DNA of 64,000 nt. Source: Erinaceus europaeus. Lineage: Eukaryota; Chordata; Mammalia; Eulipotyphla; Erinaceidae. The stretch is taken from the NCBI RefSeq assembly GCF_950295315.1, contig NC_080181.1, forward strand, positions 36,361,375-36,425,374. Direction: 5' to 3'. Below the pieces are notes generated by a model. The model saw only the letters and a list, made by a program, of their open reading frames with translations, was not told the DNA's origin and ran no database searches. The position numbers and the translations under genes are program-made. Each line of letters begins with the position of its first letter. Position 1 is the first letter of the stretch. Below are positions 25,966-39,269 of the stretch, piece after piece.

Positions 25966-28900
25966 CACCTGTGTGCGAAAAAAAACCTGAGCGTAATCAA
26001 GACAAACCACTTACACCTGTGTGTGAACCTACAAAAAACAAACATAGGCACAAGCAAGACAAACCACTTGCACAAGTGTGAGAATCTAAAAAAAAAATCC
26101 TACGCGCAATCAAGACAAACCACTTGCACCTGTGTGTGAATCTACAAAAAAAAAAAAACCTAGGCGTAATCAAGACAAACCACTTGCACCTCTGTGCGAA
26201 TCTTCAAAAAAAAAAACCTGACCGTAATCAAAACAAACCACTTGCACCTGTGTGTGAATCTACAAAAAAAAACCAAGGCGCAATCAAGACAAACCACTTG
26301 CACCTGTGTGCGAATCTCCAAAATAAAAAAAAACTAGGCGCAATCAAGACAAACCACTTGCACATGTGTACGAATCTACAACAAAAAAATCCAAGGCGTA
26401 ATCAAGAGAAACCAATTGGACCTGTGTGCTAATCTACAAACAACACAAACCAGGCCGCAATCAAGACAAACCAATTGCACCTGTGTGTCAATCTACAAAA
26501 AAAAACCTAGGAGCAATCAAGAAAAACCACTTGCACCTGTGGGCGAATCTTCAAAAAAAAAAACTCGGAACAATCAAGACAAACCACTTACACCTGTGTG
26601 CGAATCTAAAAAAAAACAATCTTAGGTGCCATCAAGACAAACCAGTTGTACCTGTGTGCGAATCTAGAAACAACAAACACCTGGGCGCAATCAAGGCAAA
26701 TCCCTTGCACTTTTGTGCGAATCTTCAAAAAAAAAAATTCTAGGGGCAATCAAGACAAACCACTTACACCTGTGTGTGAATCTACAAAAAAAAAACATAG
26801 GCAAAAGCAAGACAAACAACTTGCACCTGTGTGTGAATCTACAAAAAAAAAACCTAGGCGCAATCAAGACAAACCACTTGCACCTGTGTGCGAATCTACA
26901 AAAGAAAAATCTAGGTGCAATCAAGACAAACCACTTGCACCTGTGTGCGAATCTCCAAAAAAAAAAAAAAAAAACTAGGGGTAATCAAGACAAACCACTT
27001 GCACCTGTGTGCGAATCTCCAAAAAAAAAAACAACTAGGCGCAATCAAGACAAACCACTTGCACCTGTGTGCGAATCTACAACAAAAAAACCAAGGTGTA
27101 AACAAGAGAAACCAATTGCACCTGTGAGCTAATCTACAAACAACACAAACCAGGGCGCAATCAAGACAAATCAATTGCACCTGTGTGTGAATCTACAAAA
27201 AAAATCCTAGGAGCAATCAAGACAAACCACTTGCACCTGTGTGCGAATCTTCAAAAAAAAAAACATAGGCACAATCAAGACAAACCACTTGAACCTGTGT
27301 GCGAATCTACAACAAAAAAAAAAACCAAGACGCCATCTAGAGAAACCAATTTCACCTGTGTGCGAATCTACAAACAACATACACCTGGGCGCAAACAAGA
27401 CAAAACACTTGCACCTGTGTGCGAATCAAAAAAAAAAGAAAAAAAAAACCTAGGCACAATCAAGACAAACAACTTGCACCTGTGTGAGAATCTAAAAAAA
27501 AAAAAATCCTAGGTGCAATCAAGACAAACCATTTGCACCTGTGTGCGAATCTTAAAAAAAAAAAATCCTAGGCGCCATCAAGACAAACCACTTTCACCTG
27601 TGTACGAAAAAAAAGCTGAGCATAATCAAGACAAACCACTTACACCTGTGTGTGAATCTACAAAAAAAAAAATCTAGGCGCAATCAAGACAAACCACTTG
27701 CACCTGTGTGCGAATCTACAACAAAAAAAACAAGGTGTAAACAAGAGAAACCAATTGCACCTGTGTGCTAATCTACAAACCACACAAACCAGGGCGCAAT
27801 CAAGACAAACCAATTGCACCTGTGTGTGAATCTACAAAAAAAATCCTAGGAGCAATCAAGACAAACCACTTGCACCTGTGTGCGAATCTTCAAAAAAAAA
27901 CATAGGCACAATCAAGACAAACCACTTGAATGTGTGTGCGAATCTACAACAAAAAAAAAACCAAGGCGCAATCTAGAGAAAACAATTTCACCTGTGTGCT
28001 AATCTACAAACAACACACACCTGGGCGCAATCAAGACAAAACACTTGCACCTGTGTGCGAATCTAAAAAAAAAAAAAAAACCTAGGCACAATCAAGACAA
28101 ACCACTTGCACCTGTGTGAGAATCTAAAAAAAAAAAAATCCTAGGCGCAATCAAGACAAACCAATTGCACCTGTGTGCGAATCGAGAAACAACACACACT
28201 TGGCGCAATAAAGAGAAACCACTTGCACCTTTATGCGAATCTTCAAAAAAAAAAAAACCTAGGCGCAATCAAGACAAACCACTTGCACCTGTGTGCGAAT
28301 CTTAAAAAAAAAACAATCCTAGGCTCCATCAAGACAAACCACTTGCACCTGTGTGCGAAAAAAAAGCTCAGCGTAATCAAGACAAACCACTTACACCTGT
28401 GTGTGAATCTACAAAAAAAACCTAGGCGCAATCAAGAAAAACCACTTGCACCTGTGTGCGAATATTCAAAAAAAAAAACCTAGGAGCAATCAAGAAAAAC
28501 CACTTGCACCTGTGTGCGAATCTTCAAAAAAAAAAAAAAAACTCGGCACAATCAAGACAAACCAATTGTACCTGTGTACGAATCTAGAAACAACAAACAC
28601 CTGGGCGCAATCAAGACAAACCCCTTGCACTTCTATGCGAATCTTCAAAAAAAAATTCTAGGGGCAATCAAGACAAACCACTTACACCTGTGTGTGAACC
28701 TACAAAAAAAAACATAGGCACAAGCAAGACAAACCACTTGCACAAGTGTGAGAATCTAAAAAAAAAAATTCTACGCGCAATCAAGACAAACCACTTGCAC
28801 CTGTGTGTGAATCTACAAAAAAAAAAAAACCTAGGCGTAATCAAGACAAACCACTTGCACCTCTGTGCGAATCTTCAAAAAAAAAAACCTGACCGTAATC

Positions 28901-28983
28901 AAAACAAACCACTTGCACCTGTGTGTGAATCTACAAAAAAAAACCAAGGCGCAATCAAGACAAACCACTTGCACCTGTGTGCG
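25966..28983. repeat. Satellite segment repeated at 46005-48983
   Basis: The segment opens with a chimeric unit (GTGTGCGAAAAAAAACC then TGAGCG, about 25973-25992) that fuses the short-junction class to an AACCTGAGCG junction. From about 26030 it aligns with 46005-48983 at offsets of 19,976-19,980 bp. Shared private markers include CTACAAAAAACAAAC (26029), CCAGTTGTACC (26642), CTGTGAGCTAATC (27125), AAGACGCCATCTAG (27326), CAACATACACC (27374) and the one-base-short ACACTTGGCGC (28196). Copy-specific changes include CAAATCCCTTG at 26697. The segment holds one GGC-marked module (about 26689). Confidence 0.82.
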
Positions 28984-30189
28984 AATCTCCAAAATAAAAA
29001 AAAACTAGGCGCAATCAAGACAAACCACTTGCACATGTGTACGAATCTACAACAAAAAAACCCAAGGCGTTATCAAGAGAAACCAATTGGACCTGTGTGC
29101 TAATCTACAAACAACACAAACCAGGCCGCAATCAAGACAAACCAATTGCACCTGTGTGTCAATCTACAAAAAAAAATCTAGGAGCAATAAAGAAAAACCA
29201 CTTGCACCTGTGTGTGAATCTACAAAAAAAAAACATAGGCAAAAGCAAGACAAACAACTTGCACCTGTGTGTGAATCTACAAAAAAAAAACCTAGGCGCA
29301 ATCAAGACAAACCACTTGCACCTGTGTGAGAATCTAAAAAAAAAAAAATCCTAGGCGCAATTAAGACAAATCAATTGCACCTGTGTGTGAATCTACAAAA
29401 AAAATCCTAGGAGCAATCAAGACAAACCACTTGCACCTGTGTGCGAATCTTCAAAAAAAAAAACATAGGCACAATCAAGACAAACCACTTGAACCTGTGT
29501 GCGAATCTACAACAAAAAAAAACCAAGACGCCATCTAGAGAAACCAATTTCACCTGTGTGCGAATCTACAAACAACATACACCTGGGCGCAAACAAGACA
29601 AAACACTTCCACCTGTGTGCGAATCAAAAAAAAAAGAAAAAAAAAACCTAGGCACAATCAAGACAAACAACTTGCACCTGTGTGAGAATCTAAAAAAAAA
29701 ATCCTAGGTGCAATCAAGACAAACCATTTGCACCTGTGTGCGAATCTTAAAAAAAAAAAATCCTAGGCGCCATCAAGACAAACCACTTTCACCTGTGTAC
29801 GAAAAAAAAGCTGAGCGTAATCAAGACAAACCACTTACACCTGTGTGTGAATCTACAAAAAAAAAAATCTAGGCGCAATCAAGACAAACCACTTGCACCT
29901 GTGTGCGAATCTACAACAAAAAAAACAAGGTGTAAACAAGAGAAACCAATTGCACCTGTGTGCTAATCTACAACAAAAAAAACAAGGTGTAAACAAGAGA
30001 AACCAATTGCACCTGTGTGCTAATCTACAAACAACACAAACCAGGGCGCAATCAAGACAAACCAATTGCACCTGTGTGTGAATCTACAAAAAAAATCCTA
30101 GGAGCAATCAAGACAAACCACTTGCACCTGTGTGCGAATCTTCAAAAAAAAAACATAGGCACAATCAAGACAAACCACTTGAACCTGTG
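28984..30189. repeat. Mosaic satellite segment with several chimeric joins
   Basis: At about 29205-29225 a CTAGGAGCAATAAAG unit passes directly to ACATAGGCAAAAGC, skipping the units that separate these types at 26500-26800. A second odd unit reads GCGCAATTAAGACAAATC (about 29357). From about 29390 the sequence follows 27190 onward at an offset of about 2,200 bp, sharing CAACATACACC and AAGACGCCATC. At 29926-30040 the CAAGGTGTAAACAAGAG unit is present twice in tandem. Confidence 0.72.
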
Positions 30190-33100
30190 TGTGAATCTAC
30201 AAAAAAAAAACCTAGGCGAAATCAAGACAAACCACTTGCACCTGTGTGCGAATCTAAAAAAAAAATGCTAGGCGCAATAAGGACTAACCACTTGCACCTG
30301 TGTGTGAATCTACCAAAAAAAACCTAGGCGCAATGAAGACAAACCACTTGCACCTGTGTGCGAATCTAAAAAAAAAAAAAAAATCCTAGGCGCCATCAAG
30401 ACAAACCAATTGCACCTGTGTGCGAATCGAGAAACAACACACACTTGGGCGCAATCAAGACAAACCACTTGCACCTTTATGAGAATCTTCAAAAAAAAAA
30501 AATACCTAGGCGCAATCAAGACAAACCACTTGCACCTGTGTGCGAATGTTAAAAAAAAAACAATCCTAGGCTCCATCAAGACAAACCACTTGCACCTGTG
30601 TGCGAAAAAAAAGCTCAGCGTAATCAAGACAAACCACTTACACCTGTGTGTGAATCTACAAAAAAAAACAATGCCGCAATCAAGAAAAACCACTTTACCT
30701 GTGTGCGAATCTCCAAAAAAAAAAAAACTAGGCGCAATCAAGACAAACCACTTGCACCTGTGTGCGAATCTACAACAAAAAAAACCAAGGCGTAATCTAG
30801 AAAAACCAATTTCACCTGTGTGCGAATCTTCAACAACACACACCTGGGCGCAATGAAGACAAACCACTTTCACCTGTGTGCGAATATAACAAAAAAAATC
30901 CTAGGCGCAATCAAGACAAACCAATTGCACCTGTGTGCGAATCTTCAAAAAAAAAAATCCTAGGCGCCATCAAGACAAACCACTTTCACCTGTGTACGAA
31001 AAAAAAGCTGAGCGTAATCAAGACAAACCACTTACACCTGTGTGTGAATCTACAAAAAAAAAAAATCTAGGCGCAATCAAGACAAACCACTTGCACCTGT
31101 GTGCGAATCTACAACAAAAAAAACAAGGTGTAAACAAGAGAAACCAATTGCACCTGTGTGCTAATCTACAACAAAAAAAACAAGGTGTAAACAAGAGAAA
31201 CCAATTGCACCTGTGTGCTAATCTACAAACAACACAAACCAGGGCGCAATCAAGACAAACCAATTGCACCTGTGTGTGAATCTACAAAAAAAATCCTAGG
31301 AATAATCAAGACAAACCACTTGCACCTGTGTGCGAATCTTCAAAAAAAAACATAGGCACAATCAAAACAAACCACTTGAACCTGTGTGCGAATCTACAAC
31401 AAAAAAAAAACCAAGGCGCAATCTAGAGAAAACAATTTCACCTGTGTGCTAATCTACAAACAACACACACCTGGGCGCAATCAAGACAAAACACTTGCAC
31501 CTGTGTGCGAATCTAAAAAAAAAAAAAAACCTAGGCACAATCAAGACAAACCACTTGCACCTGTGTGAGAATCTAAAAAAAAAAAATCCTAGGCGCAATC
31601 AAGACAAACCAATTGCACCTGTGTGCGAATCGAGAAACAACACACACTTGGGCGCAATCAAGAGAAACCACTTGCACCTTTATGTGAATCTTCAAAAAAA
31701 AAAAAAACCTAGGCGCAATCAAGACAAACGACTTGCACCTGTGTGCGAATCTTAAAAAAAAAAACAATCCTAGGCTCCATCAAGACAAACCACTTGAAGC
31801 TGTGTGCGAAAAAAAACTCAGCGTAATCAAGACAAACCACTTACACCTGTGTGTGAATCTACAAAAAAAAAAACAATGCCGCAATCAAGAAAAACCACTT
31901 TACCTGTGTGCGAATCTCCAAAAAAAAAAAAAAACTAGGCGCAATCAAGACAAACCACTTGCACCTGTGTGCGAATCTACACCAAAAAAACCAAGGTGTA
32001 AATAAGAGAAACCAATTGCACCTGTGTGCTAATCTACAAACAACACAAACCAGGGCGCAATCAAGACAAACCAATTGCACCTGTGTGTGAATCTACAAAA
32101 AAAATCCTAGGAGCAATCAAGACAAACCACTTGCACCTGTGTGCGAATCTTCAAAAAAAAAACATAGGCACAATCAAGACAAACCACTTGAACCTGTGTG
32201 CGAATCTACAACAAAAAAAAAACCAAGGCGCAATCTAGAGAAACCAATTTCACCTGTGTGCGAATCTACAAACAACACACACCTGGGCGCAATCAAGACA
32301 AAACACTTGCACCTGTGTGCGAATCTAAAAAAAAAAAAAAAAAAAAAAACCTAGGCACAATCAAGACAAAACACTTGCACCTGTGTGATAATCTAAAAAA
32401 AAAAATCCTAGGCGCAATCAAGACAAACCACTTGCACCTGTGTGCGAATCTTAAAAAAAACAATCCTAGGCGCCATCAAGACAAACCACTTGCATCTGTG
32501 TGCGAAAAAAAAAGCTGAGCGTAATCAAGACAAACCACTTGCACCTGTGTGCGAATCTACAACAAAAAAAACCTAGGAGTAATCAAGAGAAACCAATTGC
32601 ACCTGTGTGCTAATCTACAAGCAACACAAACCAGGGCGCAATCAAGACAAACCAATGGCACCTGTGTGTGAATCTACAAAAAAAAAAACCTAGGCGCAAT
32701 CAAGAAAAACCACTTGCACCTGTGTGCGAATCTTCAAAAAAAAAAACATAGGCACAATCAAGACAAACCAATTGAACCTGTGTGCGAATCTACAACAAAA
32801 AAAAGCAAGGCGTAATCTAGAGAAACCAATTTCACCTGTGTGCGAATCTTCAACAACACACACCTGGGCGCAATGAAGACAAACCACTTTCACCTGTGTG
32901 CGAATATAACAAAAAAAATCCTAGGCGCAATCAAGACAAACCAATTGCACCTGTGTGCGAATCTTCAAAAAAAAAAAACCTAGGCACAATCAAGAAAAAC
33001 CACTTGCACCTGTGTGTGAATCTACAAAAAAAAACATAGGCAAAAGCAAGACAAACCACTTGCACCTGTGTGTGAATCTACAAAAAAAAAAAAACCTAGG

Positions 33101-33430
33101 CGCAATCAAGACAAACCACTTGCACCTGTGTGCGAATCTACAAAAGAAAAATCTAGGTGCAATCAAGACAAACCACTTGCACCTGTGTGCGAATCTCCAA
33201 AAAAAAAAAAAAAAAACTAGGGGTAATCAAGACAAACCACTTGCACCTGTGTGCGAATCTACAAAAAAACAAAAAAACTAGCCGCAATCAAGACAAACCA
33301 CTTGCACCTGTGTGCGAATCTTCAAAATAAAAACATAAGGCACAATCAACAAAAACCACTTGCACCTGTGTGCGAATCTAAAACAAAAAAACCAAGGCGT
33401 AATCAAAACAAACCAATTGCACCTGTGTGT
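30190..33430. repeat. 3,239 bp period higher-order repeat, copy 1
   Basis: About 2.35 kb (30190-32540) aligns with 33430-35770 at an offset of 3,238-3,240 bp. Shared private markers are GCGAATGTTAAA (30543), AGGAATAATCAAG (31298), TTATGTGAATC (31680) and GTGTAAATAAGAG (31996). The doubled CAAGGTGTAAACAAGAG unit is at 31125-31240. At about 32517-32560 a chimeric unit goes from AGCTGAGCGTAATC to CACTTGCACC then ACAACAAA, skipping units found elsewhere after AGCTGAGCG. The remainder (32560-33430) resembles 25500-25960 and then 18230-18700. Confidence 0.8.
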
Positions 33431-35169
33431 GAATCTACAAAAAAAAAACCTAGGCGAAATCAAGACAAACCACTTGCACCTGTGTGCGAATCTAAAAAAA
33501 AAATGCTAGGCGCAATAAGGACAAACCACTTGCACCTGTGTGTGAATCTACCAAAAAAAACCTAGGCGCAATGAAGACAAACCACTTGCACCTGTGTGCG
33601 AATCTAAAAAAAAAAAAAAAAATCCTAGGCGCCATCAAGACAAACCAATTGCACCTGTGTGCGAATCGAGAAACAACACACACTTGGGCGCAATCAAGAC
33701 AAACCACTTGCACCTTTATGAGAATCTTCAAAAAAAAAAAAATACCTAGGCGCAATCAAGACAAACCACTTGCACCTGTGTGCGAATGTTAAAAAAAAAA
33801 CAATCCTAGGCTCCATCAAGACAAACCACTTGCACCTGTGTGCGAAAAAAAAGCTCAGCGTAATCAAGACAAACCACTTACACCTGTGTGTGAATCTACA
33901 AAAAAAACAATGCCGCAATCAAGAAAAACCACTTTACCTGTGTGCGAATCTCCAAAAAAAAAAAAACTAGGCGCAATCAAGACAAACCACTTGCACCTGT
34001 GTGCGAATCTACAACAAAAAAAACCAAGGCGTAATCTAGAAAAACCAATTTCACCTGTGTGCGAATCTTCAACAACACACACCTGGGCGCAATGAAGACA
34101 AACCACTTTCACCTGTGTGCGAATATAACAAAAAAAATCCTAGGCGCAATCAAGACAAACCAATTGCACCTGTGTGCGAATCTTCAAAAAAAAAAATCCT
34201 AGGCGCCATCAAGACAAACCACTTTCACCTGTGTACGAAAAAAAAGCTGAGCGTAATCAAGACAAACCACTTACACCTGTGTGTGAATCTACAAAAAAAA
34301 AAAATCTAGGCGCAATCAAGACAAACCACTTGCACCTGTGTGCGAATCTACAACAAAAAAAACAAGGTGTAAACAAGAGAAACCAATTGCACCTGTGTGC
34401 TAATCTACAACAAAAAAAACAAGGTGTAAACAAGAGAAACCAATTGCACCTGTGTGCTAATCTACAAACAACACAAACCAGGGCGCAATCAAGACAAACC
34501 AATTGCACCTGTGTGTGAATCTACAAAAAAAATCCTAGGAATAATCAAGACAAACCACTTGCACCTGTGTGCGAATCTTCAAAAAAAAACATAGGCACAA
34601 TCAAAACAAACCACTTGAACCTGTGTGCGAATCTACAACAAAAAAAAAACCAAGGCGCAATCTAGAGAAAACAATTTCACCTGTGTGCTAATCTACAAAC
34701 AACACACACCTGGGCGCAATCAAGACAAAACACTTGCACCTGTGTGCGAATCTAAAAAAAAAAAAAAAACCTAGGCACAATCAAGACAAACCACTTGCAC
34801 CTGTGTGAGAATCTAAAAAAAAAAAATCCTAGGCGCAATCAAGACAAACCAATTGCACCTGTGTGCGAATCGAGAAACAACACACACTTGGGCGCAATCA
34901 AGAGAAACCACTTGCACCTTTATGTGAATCTTCAAAAAAAAAAAAAACCTAGGCGCAATCAAGACAAACCACTTGCACCTGTGTGCGAATCTTAAAAAAA
35001 AAACAATCCTAGGCTCCATCAAGACAAACCACTTGAACCTGTGTGCGAAAAAAAACTCAGCGTAATCAAGACAAACCACTTACACCTGTGTGTGAATCTA
35101 CAAAAAAAAAACAATGCCGCAATCAAGAAAAACCACTTTACCTGTGTGCGAATCTCCAAAAAAAAAAAA
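33430..35169. repeat. 3,239 bp period higher-order repeat, copy 2 (left part)
   Basis: This copy repeats 30190 onward: GCGAATGTTAAA at 33783, the doubled CAAGGTGTAAACAAGAG unit at 34364-34480, AGGAATAATCAAG at 34538, TTATGTGAATC at 34920. The match continues to about 35770, overlapping the next segment. One visible difference is CACTTGAACC near 35033 where copy 1 has CACTTGAAGC near 31793. Confidence 0.8.
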
Positions 35170-37590
35170 AAACTAGGCGCAATCAAGACAAACCACTTGC
35201 ACCTGTGTGCGAATCTACAACAAAAAAACCAAGGTGTAAATAAGAGAAACCAATTGCACCTGTGTGCTAATCTACAAACAACACAAACCAGGGCGCAATC
35301 AAGACAAACCAATTGCACCTGTGTGTGAATCTACAAAAAAAATCCTAGGAGCAATCAAGACAAACCACTTGCACCTGTGTGCGAATCTTCAAAAAAAAAA
35401 CATAGGCACAATCAAGACAAACCACTTGAACCTGTGTGCGAATCTACAACAAAAAAAAAACCAAGGCGCAATCTAGAGAAACCAATTTCACCTGTGTGCG
35501 AATCTACAAACAACACACACCTGGGCGCAATCAAGACAAAACACTTGCACCTGTGTGCGAATCTAAAAAAAAAAAAAAAAAAAAAACCTAGGCACAATCA
35601 AGACAAAACACTTGCACCTGTGTGATAATCTAAAAAAAAAAATCCTAGGCGCAATCAAGACAAACCACTTGCACCTGTGTGCGAATCTTAAAAAAAACAA
35701 TCCTAGGCGCCATCAAGACAAACCACTTGCATCTGTGTGCGAAAAAAAAAGCTGAGCGTAATCAAGACAAACCACTTACACCTGTGTGTGAATCTACAAA
35801 AAAAAAACATGGCGCAATCAAGAAAAACCACTTTACCTGTGTGCGAATCTCCAAGAAAAAAAAAAAAAAACTAGACGCAATCAAGACAAACCACTTGCAC
35901 CTGTGTGCGAATCTAAAAAAAAAAAAACAATCTTAGGTGCCATCAAGACAAACCAATTGTACCTGTGTACGAATCTAGAAACAACAAACACCTGGGCGCA
36001 ATCAAGACAAACCCCTTGCACTTCTATGCGAATCTTCAAAAAAAAAATTCTAGGGGCAATCAAGAAAAACCACTTACACCTGTGTGTGAACCTACAAAAA
36101 AAAAAAAACATAGGCACTAGCAAGACAAACCACTTGCACAAGTGTGAGAATCTAAAAAAAAAAAATCCTACGAGGAATCAAGACAAACCACTTGCACCTG
36201 TGTGTGAATCTACAAAAAAAAAAAAAAAACCTAGGCGTAATCAAGACAAACCACTTGCACCTCTGTGCGAATCTTCAAAAAAAAAAAAAACCTGACCGTA
36301 ATCAAAACAAACCACTTGCACCTGTGTGTGAATCTACAAAAAAAAACCAAGGCGCAATCAAGACAAACCACTTGCACCTGTGTGCGAATCTCCAAAATAA
36401 AAAAAAAACTAGGCGCAATCAAGACAAACCACTTGCACATGTGTACGAATCTACAACAAAAAAACCCAAGGCGTAATCAAGAGAAACCAATTGGACCTGT
36501 GTGCTAATCTACAAACAACACAAACCAGGCCGCAATCAAGACAAACCAATTGCACCTGTGTGTCAATCTACAAAAAAAAACCTAGGAGCAATCAAGAAAA
36601 ACCACTTGCACCTGTGGGCGAATCTTCAAAAAAAAAAACTCGGAACAATCAAGACAAACCACTTACACCTGTGTGTGAATCTAAAAAAAAACAATCTTAG
36701 GTGCCATCAAGACAAACCAATTGTACCTGTGTGCGAATCTAGACACAACAAACACCTGGGCGCAATCAAGGCAAACCCCTTGCACTTCTGTGCGAATCTT
36801 CAAAAAAAAAATTCTAGGGGCAATCAAGACAAACCACTTACACCTGTGTGTGAATCTACAAAAAAAAACATAGGCAAAAGCAAGACAAACCACTTGCACC
36901 TGTGTGTGAATCTACAAAAAAAAAAAAACCTAGGCGCAATCAAGACAAACCACTTGCACATGTGTGCGAATCTACAAGAGAAAAATCTAGGTGCAATCAA
37001 GACAAACCACTTGCACCTGTGTGTGAATCTACAAAAAAAAAAAACCTAGGCGCAAACAAGACAAACCACTTGCACCTGTGTGCGAATCTACAAAAGAAAA
37101 ATCTAGGTGCAATCAAGACAAACCACTTGCACCTGTGTGCGAATCTCCAAAAAAAAAAAAAAAAAAAAACTAGGGGTAATCAAGACAAACCACTTGCACC
37201 TGTGTGCGAATCTACAAAAAACAAAAAAACTAGCCGCAATCAAGACAAACCACTTGCACCTGTGTGCGAATCTTCAAAATAAAAACATAAGGCACAATCA
37301 ACAAAAACCACTTGCACCTGTGTTCGAATCTAAAACAAAAAAACCAAGGCGTAATCAAGACAAACCAATTGCACCTGTGTGTGAATCTACAAAAAAAAAA
37401 ACCTAGGTGAAATCAAGACAAACCACTTGCACCTGTGTGCGAATCTAAAAAAAAATGCTAGGAGCAATAAGGACAAACCACTTGCACTTGTGTGTGAATC
37501 TACCAAAAAAAACCTAGGCGCAATCAAGACAAACCACTTGCACCTGTGTGCGAATCTAAAAAAAAAAAAAAATCCTAGGCGCCATCAAGA
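35170..37590. repeat. Satellite block A (repeated at 48984-51290)
   Basis: This block aligns with 48984-51290 at an offset of 13,808 bp up to about 36900 and 13,691 bp afterwards. The change of 117 bp is two units, present here (about 36905-37085) and absent there. Shared private markers are CTCCAAGAAAA (35850), CCTACGAGGAATC (36168), GAATCTAGACACAAC (36738) and GTGTTCGAATC (37321). It contains one GGC-marked module (about 36767). The extra pair here includes CTACAAGAGAAAAATC, a variant of CTACAAAAGAAAAATC. Confidence 0.82.
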
Positions 37591-39269
37591 CAAACCAATT
37601 GCACCTGTGTGCGAATCGAGAAACAACACACACTTGGGCGCAATCAAGACAAACCACTTGCACCTTTATGCGAATCTTCAAAAAAAAAAAAAAACCTAGG
37701 CGCAATCAAGACAAACCACTTGCACCTGTGTGCGAATCTTAAAAAAAAAACAATCCTAGGCTCCATCAAGACAAACCACTTGCACCTGTGTGCGAAAAAA
37801 AAGCTCAGCGTAATCAAGACAAACCACTTACACCTGTGTGTGAATCTACAAAAAAAAACAATGCCGCAATCAAGAAAAACCACTTTACCTGTGTGCGAAT
37901 CTCCAAAAAAAAAAAAAACTAGGCGCAATCAAAACAAACCACTTGCACCTGTGTGCGAATCTACAACAAAAACCAAGGTGTAAACAAGAGAAACCAATTG
38001 CACCTGTGTGCTAATCTACAAACAACACAAACCAGGGCGCAATCAAGACAAATCAATTGCACCTTTGTGTGAATCTACAAAAAAATCCTAGGAGCAATCA
38101 AGACAAACCACTTGCACCTGTGTGCGAATCTTCAAAAAAAAAAACATAGGCACAATCAAGACAAACCACTTGAACCTGTGTGCGAATCTACAACAAAAAA
38201 AAACCAAGGCGCAATCTAGAGAAACCAATTTCACCTGTGTGCGAATCTACAAACAACACACACCTGGGCGCAAACAAGACAAAACACTTGCACCTGTGTG
38301 CGAATCAAAAAAAAAAAGAAAAAAAAACCTAGGCACAATAAAGACAAACAACTTGCACCTGTGTGAGAATCTAAAAAAAAAATCCTAGGTGCAATCAAGA
38401 CAAACCATTTGCACCTGTGTGCGAATCTTAAAAAAAAAAAAATCCTAGGCGCCATCAAGACAAACCACTTGCACCTGTGTGCGAAAAAAAAGCTGAGCGT
38501 AATCAAGACAAACCACTTACACCTGTGTGTGAATCTACAAAAAAAAAAAAACTAGGCGCAATCAAGACAAACCACTTGCACCTGTGTGCGAATCTACAAC
38601 AAAAAAAACAAGGTGTAAACAAGAGAAACCAATTGCACCTGTGTGCTAATCTACAAACAACACAAACCAGGGCGCAATCAAGACAAACCAATTGCACCTG
38701 TGTGTGAATCTACAAAAAAAATCCTAGGAGCAATCAAGACAAACCACTTGCACCTGTGTGCGAATCTTCAAAAAAAAACATAGGCACAATCAAGACAAAC
38801 CACTTGAACCAGTGTGCGAATCTACAAAAAAAAAAAAACCAATGCGCAATCTAGAGAAAACAATTTCACCTGTGTGCTAATCTACAAACAACACACACCT
38901 GGGCGCAATCAAGACAAAACACTTGCACCTGTGTGCGAATCTAAAAAAAAAAAAAAAAACCTAGGCACAATCACTTGCACCTGTGTGAGAATCTAAAAAA
39001 AAAAAAATCCTAGGCGCAATCAAGACAAACCATTGCACCTGTGTGCGAATCTTAAAAAAAAACAATCCTAGGCGCCATCAAGACAAACCACTTGCACCTG
39101 TGTGCGAAAAAAAAGCTCAGCGTAATCAAGACAAACCACTTACACATGTGTGTGAATCTACAAAAAAAAAAAACATGGCACAATCAAGAAAAACCACTTT
39201 ACTTGTGTGCGAATCTCCAAAAAAAAAAAAAATTGGCGCAATCAAGAAAAACCACTTGCACCTGTGTGC
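37591..39269. repeat. Satellite segment with a deleted unit
   Basis: This segment runs GCGAATCGAGAAAC (37612), short-junction GCTCAG (37803), then the ~1.33 kb module also seen near 18990, 22720, 41390, 53420 and 58340. It relates to 40930-42590 at an offset of about 3.32 kb. Near 38965-38985 one unit has lost ten bases (CACAATCACTTGCACC in place of CACAATCAAGACAAACCACTTGC); near 39029 another has lost one base (AACCATTGCACC). It has no counterpart between the blocks at 48984-51290 and 51291-54770, so about 1.67 kb is present only in this copy. Confidence 0.78.

Noticed and set aside
30310..30873. Minus-strand frame rich in Phe, Cys and Trp that resembles a multi-pass membrane protein
   Set aside because: The hydrophobic runs are poly-T codons (Phe) from the A-runs, alternating with the complement of the unit core. 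The same pattern appears throughout the array on the minus strand.
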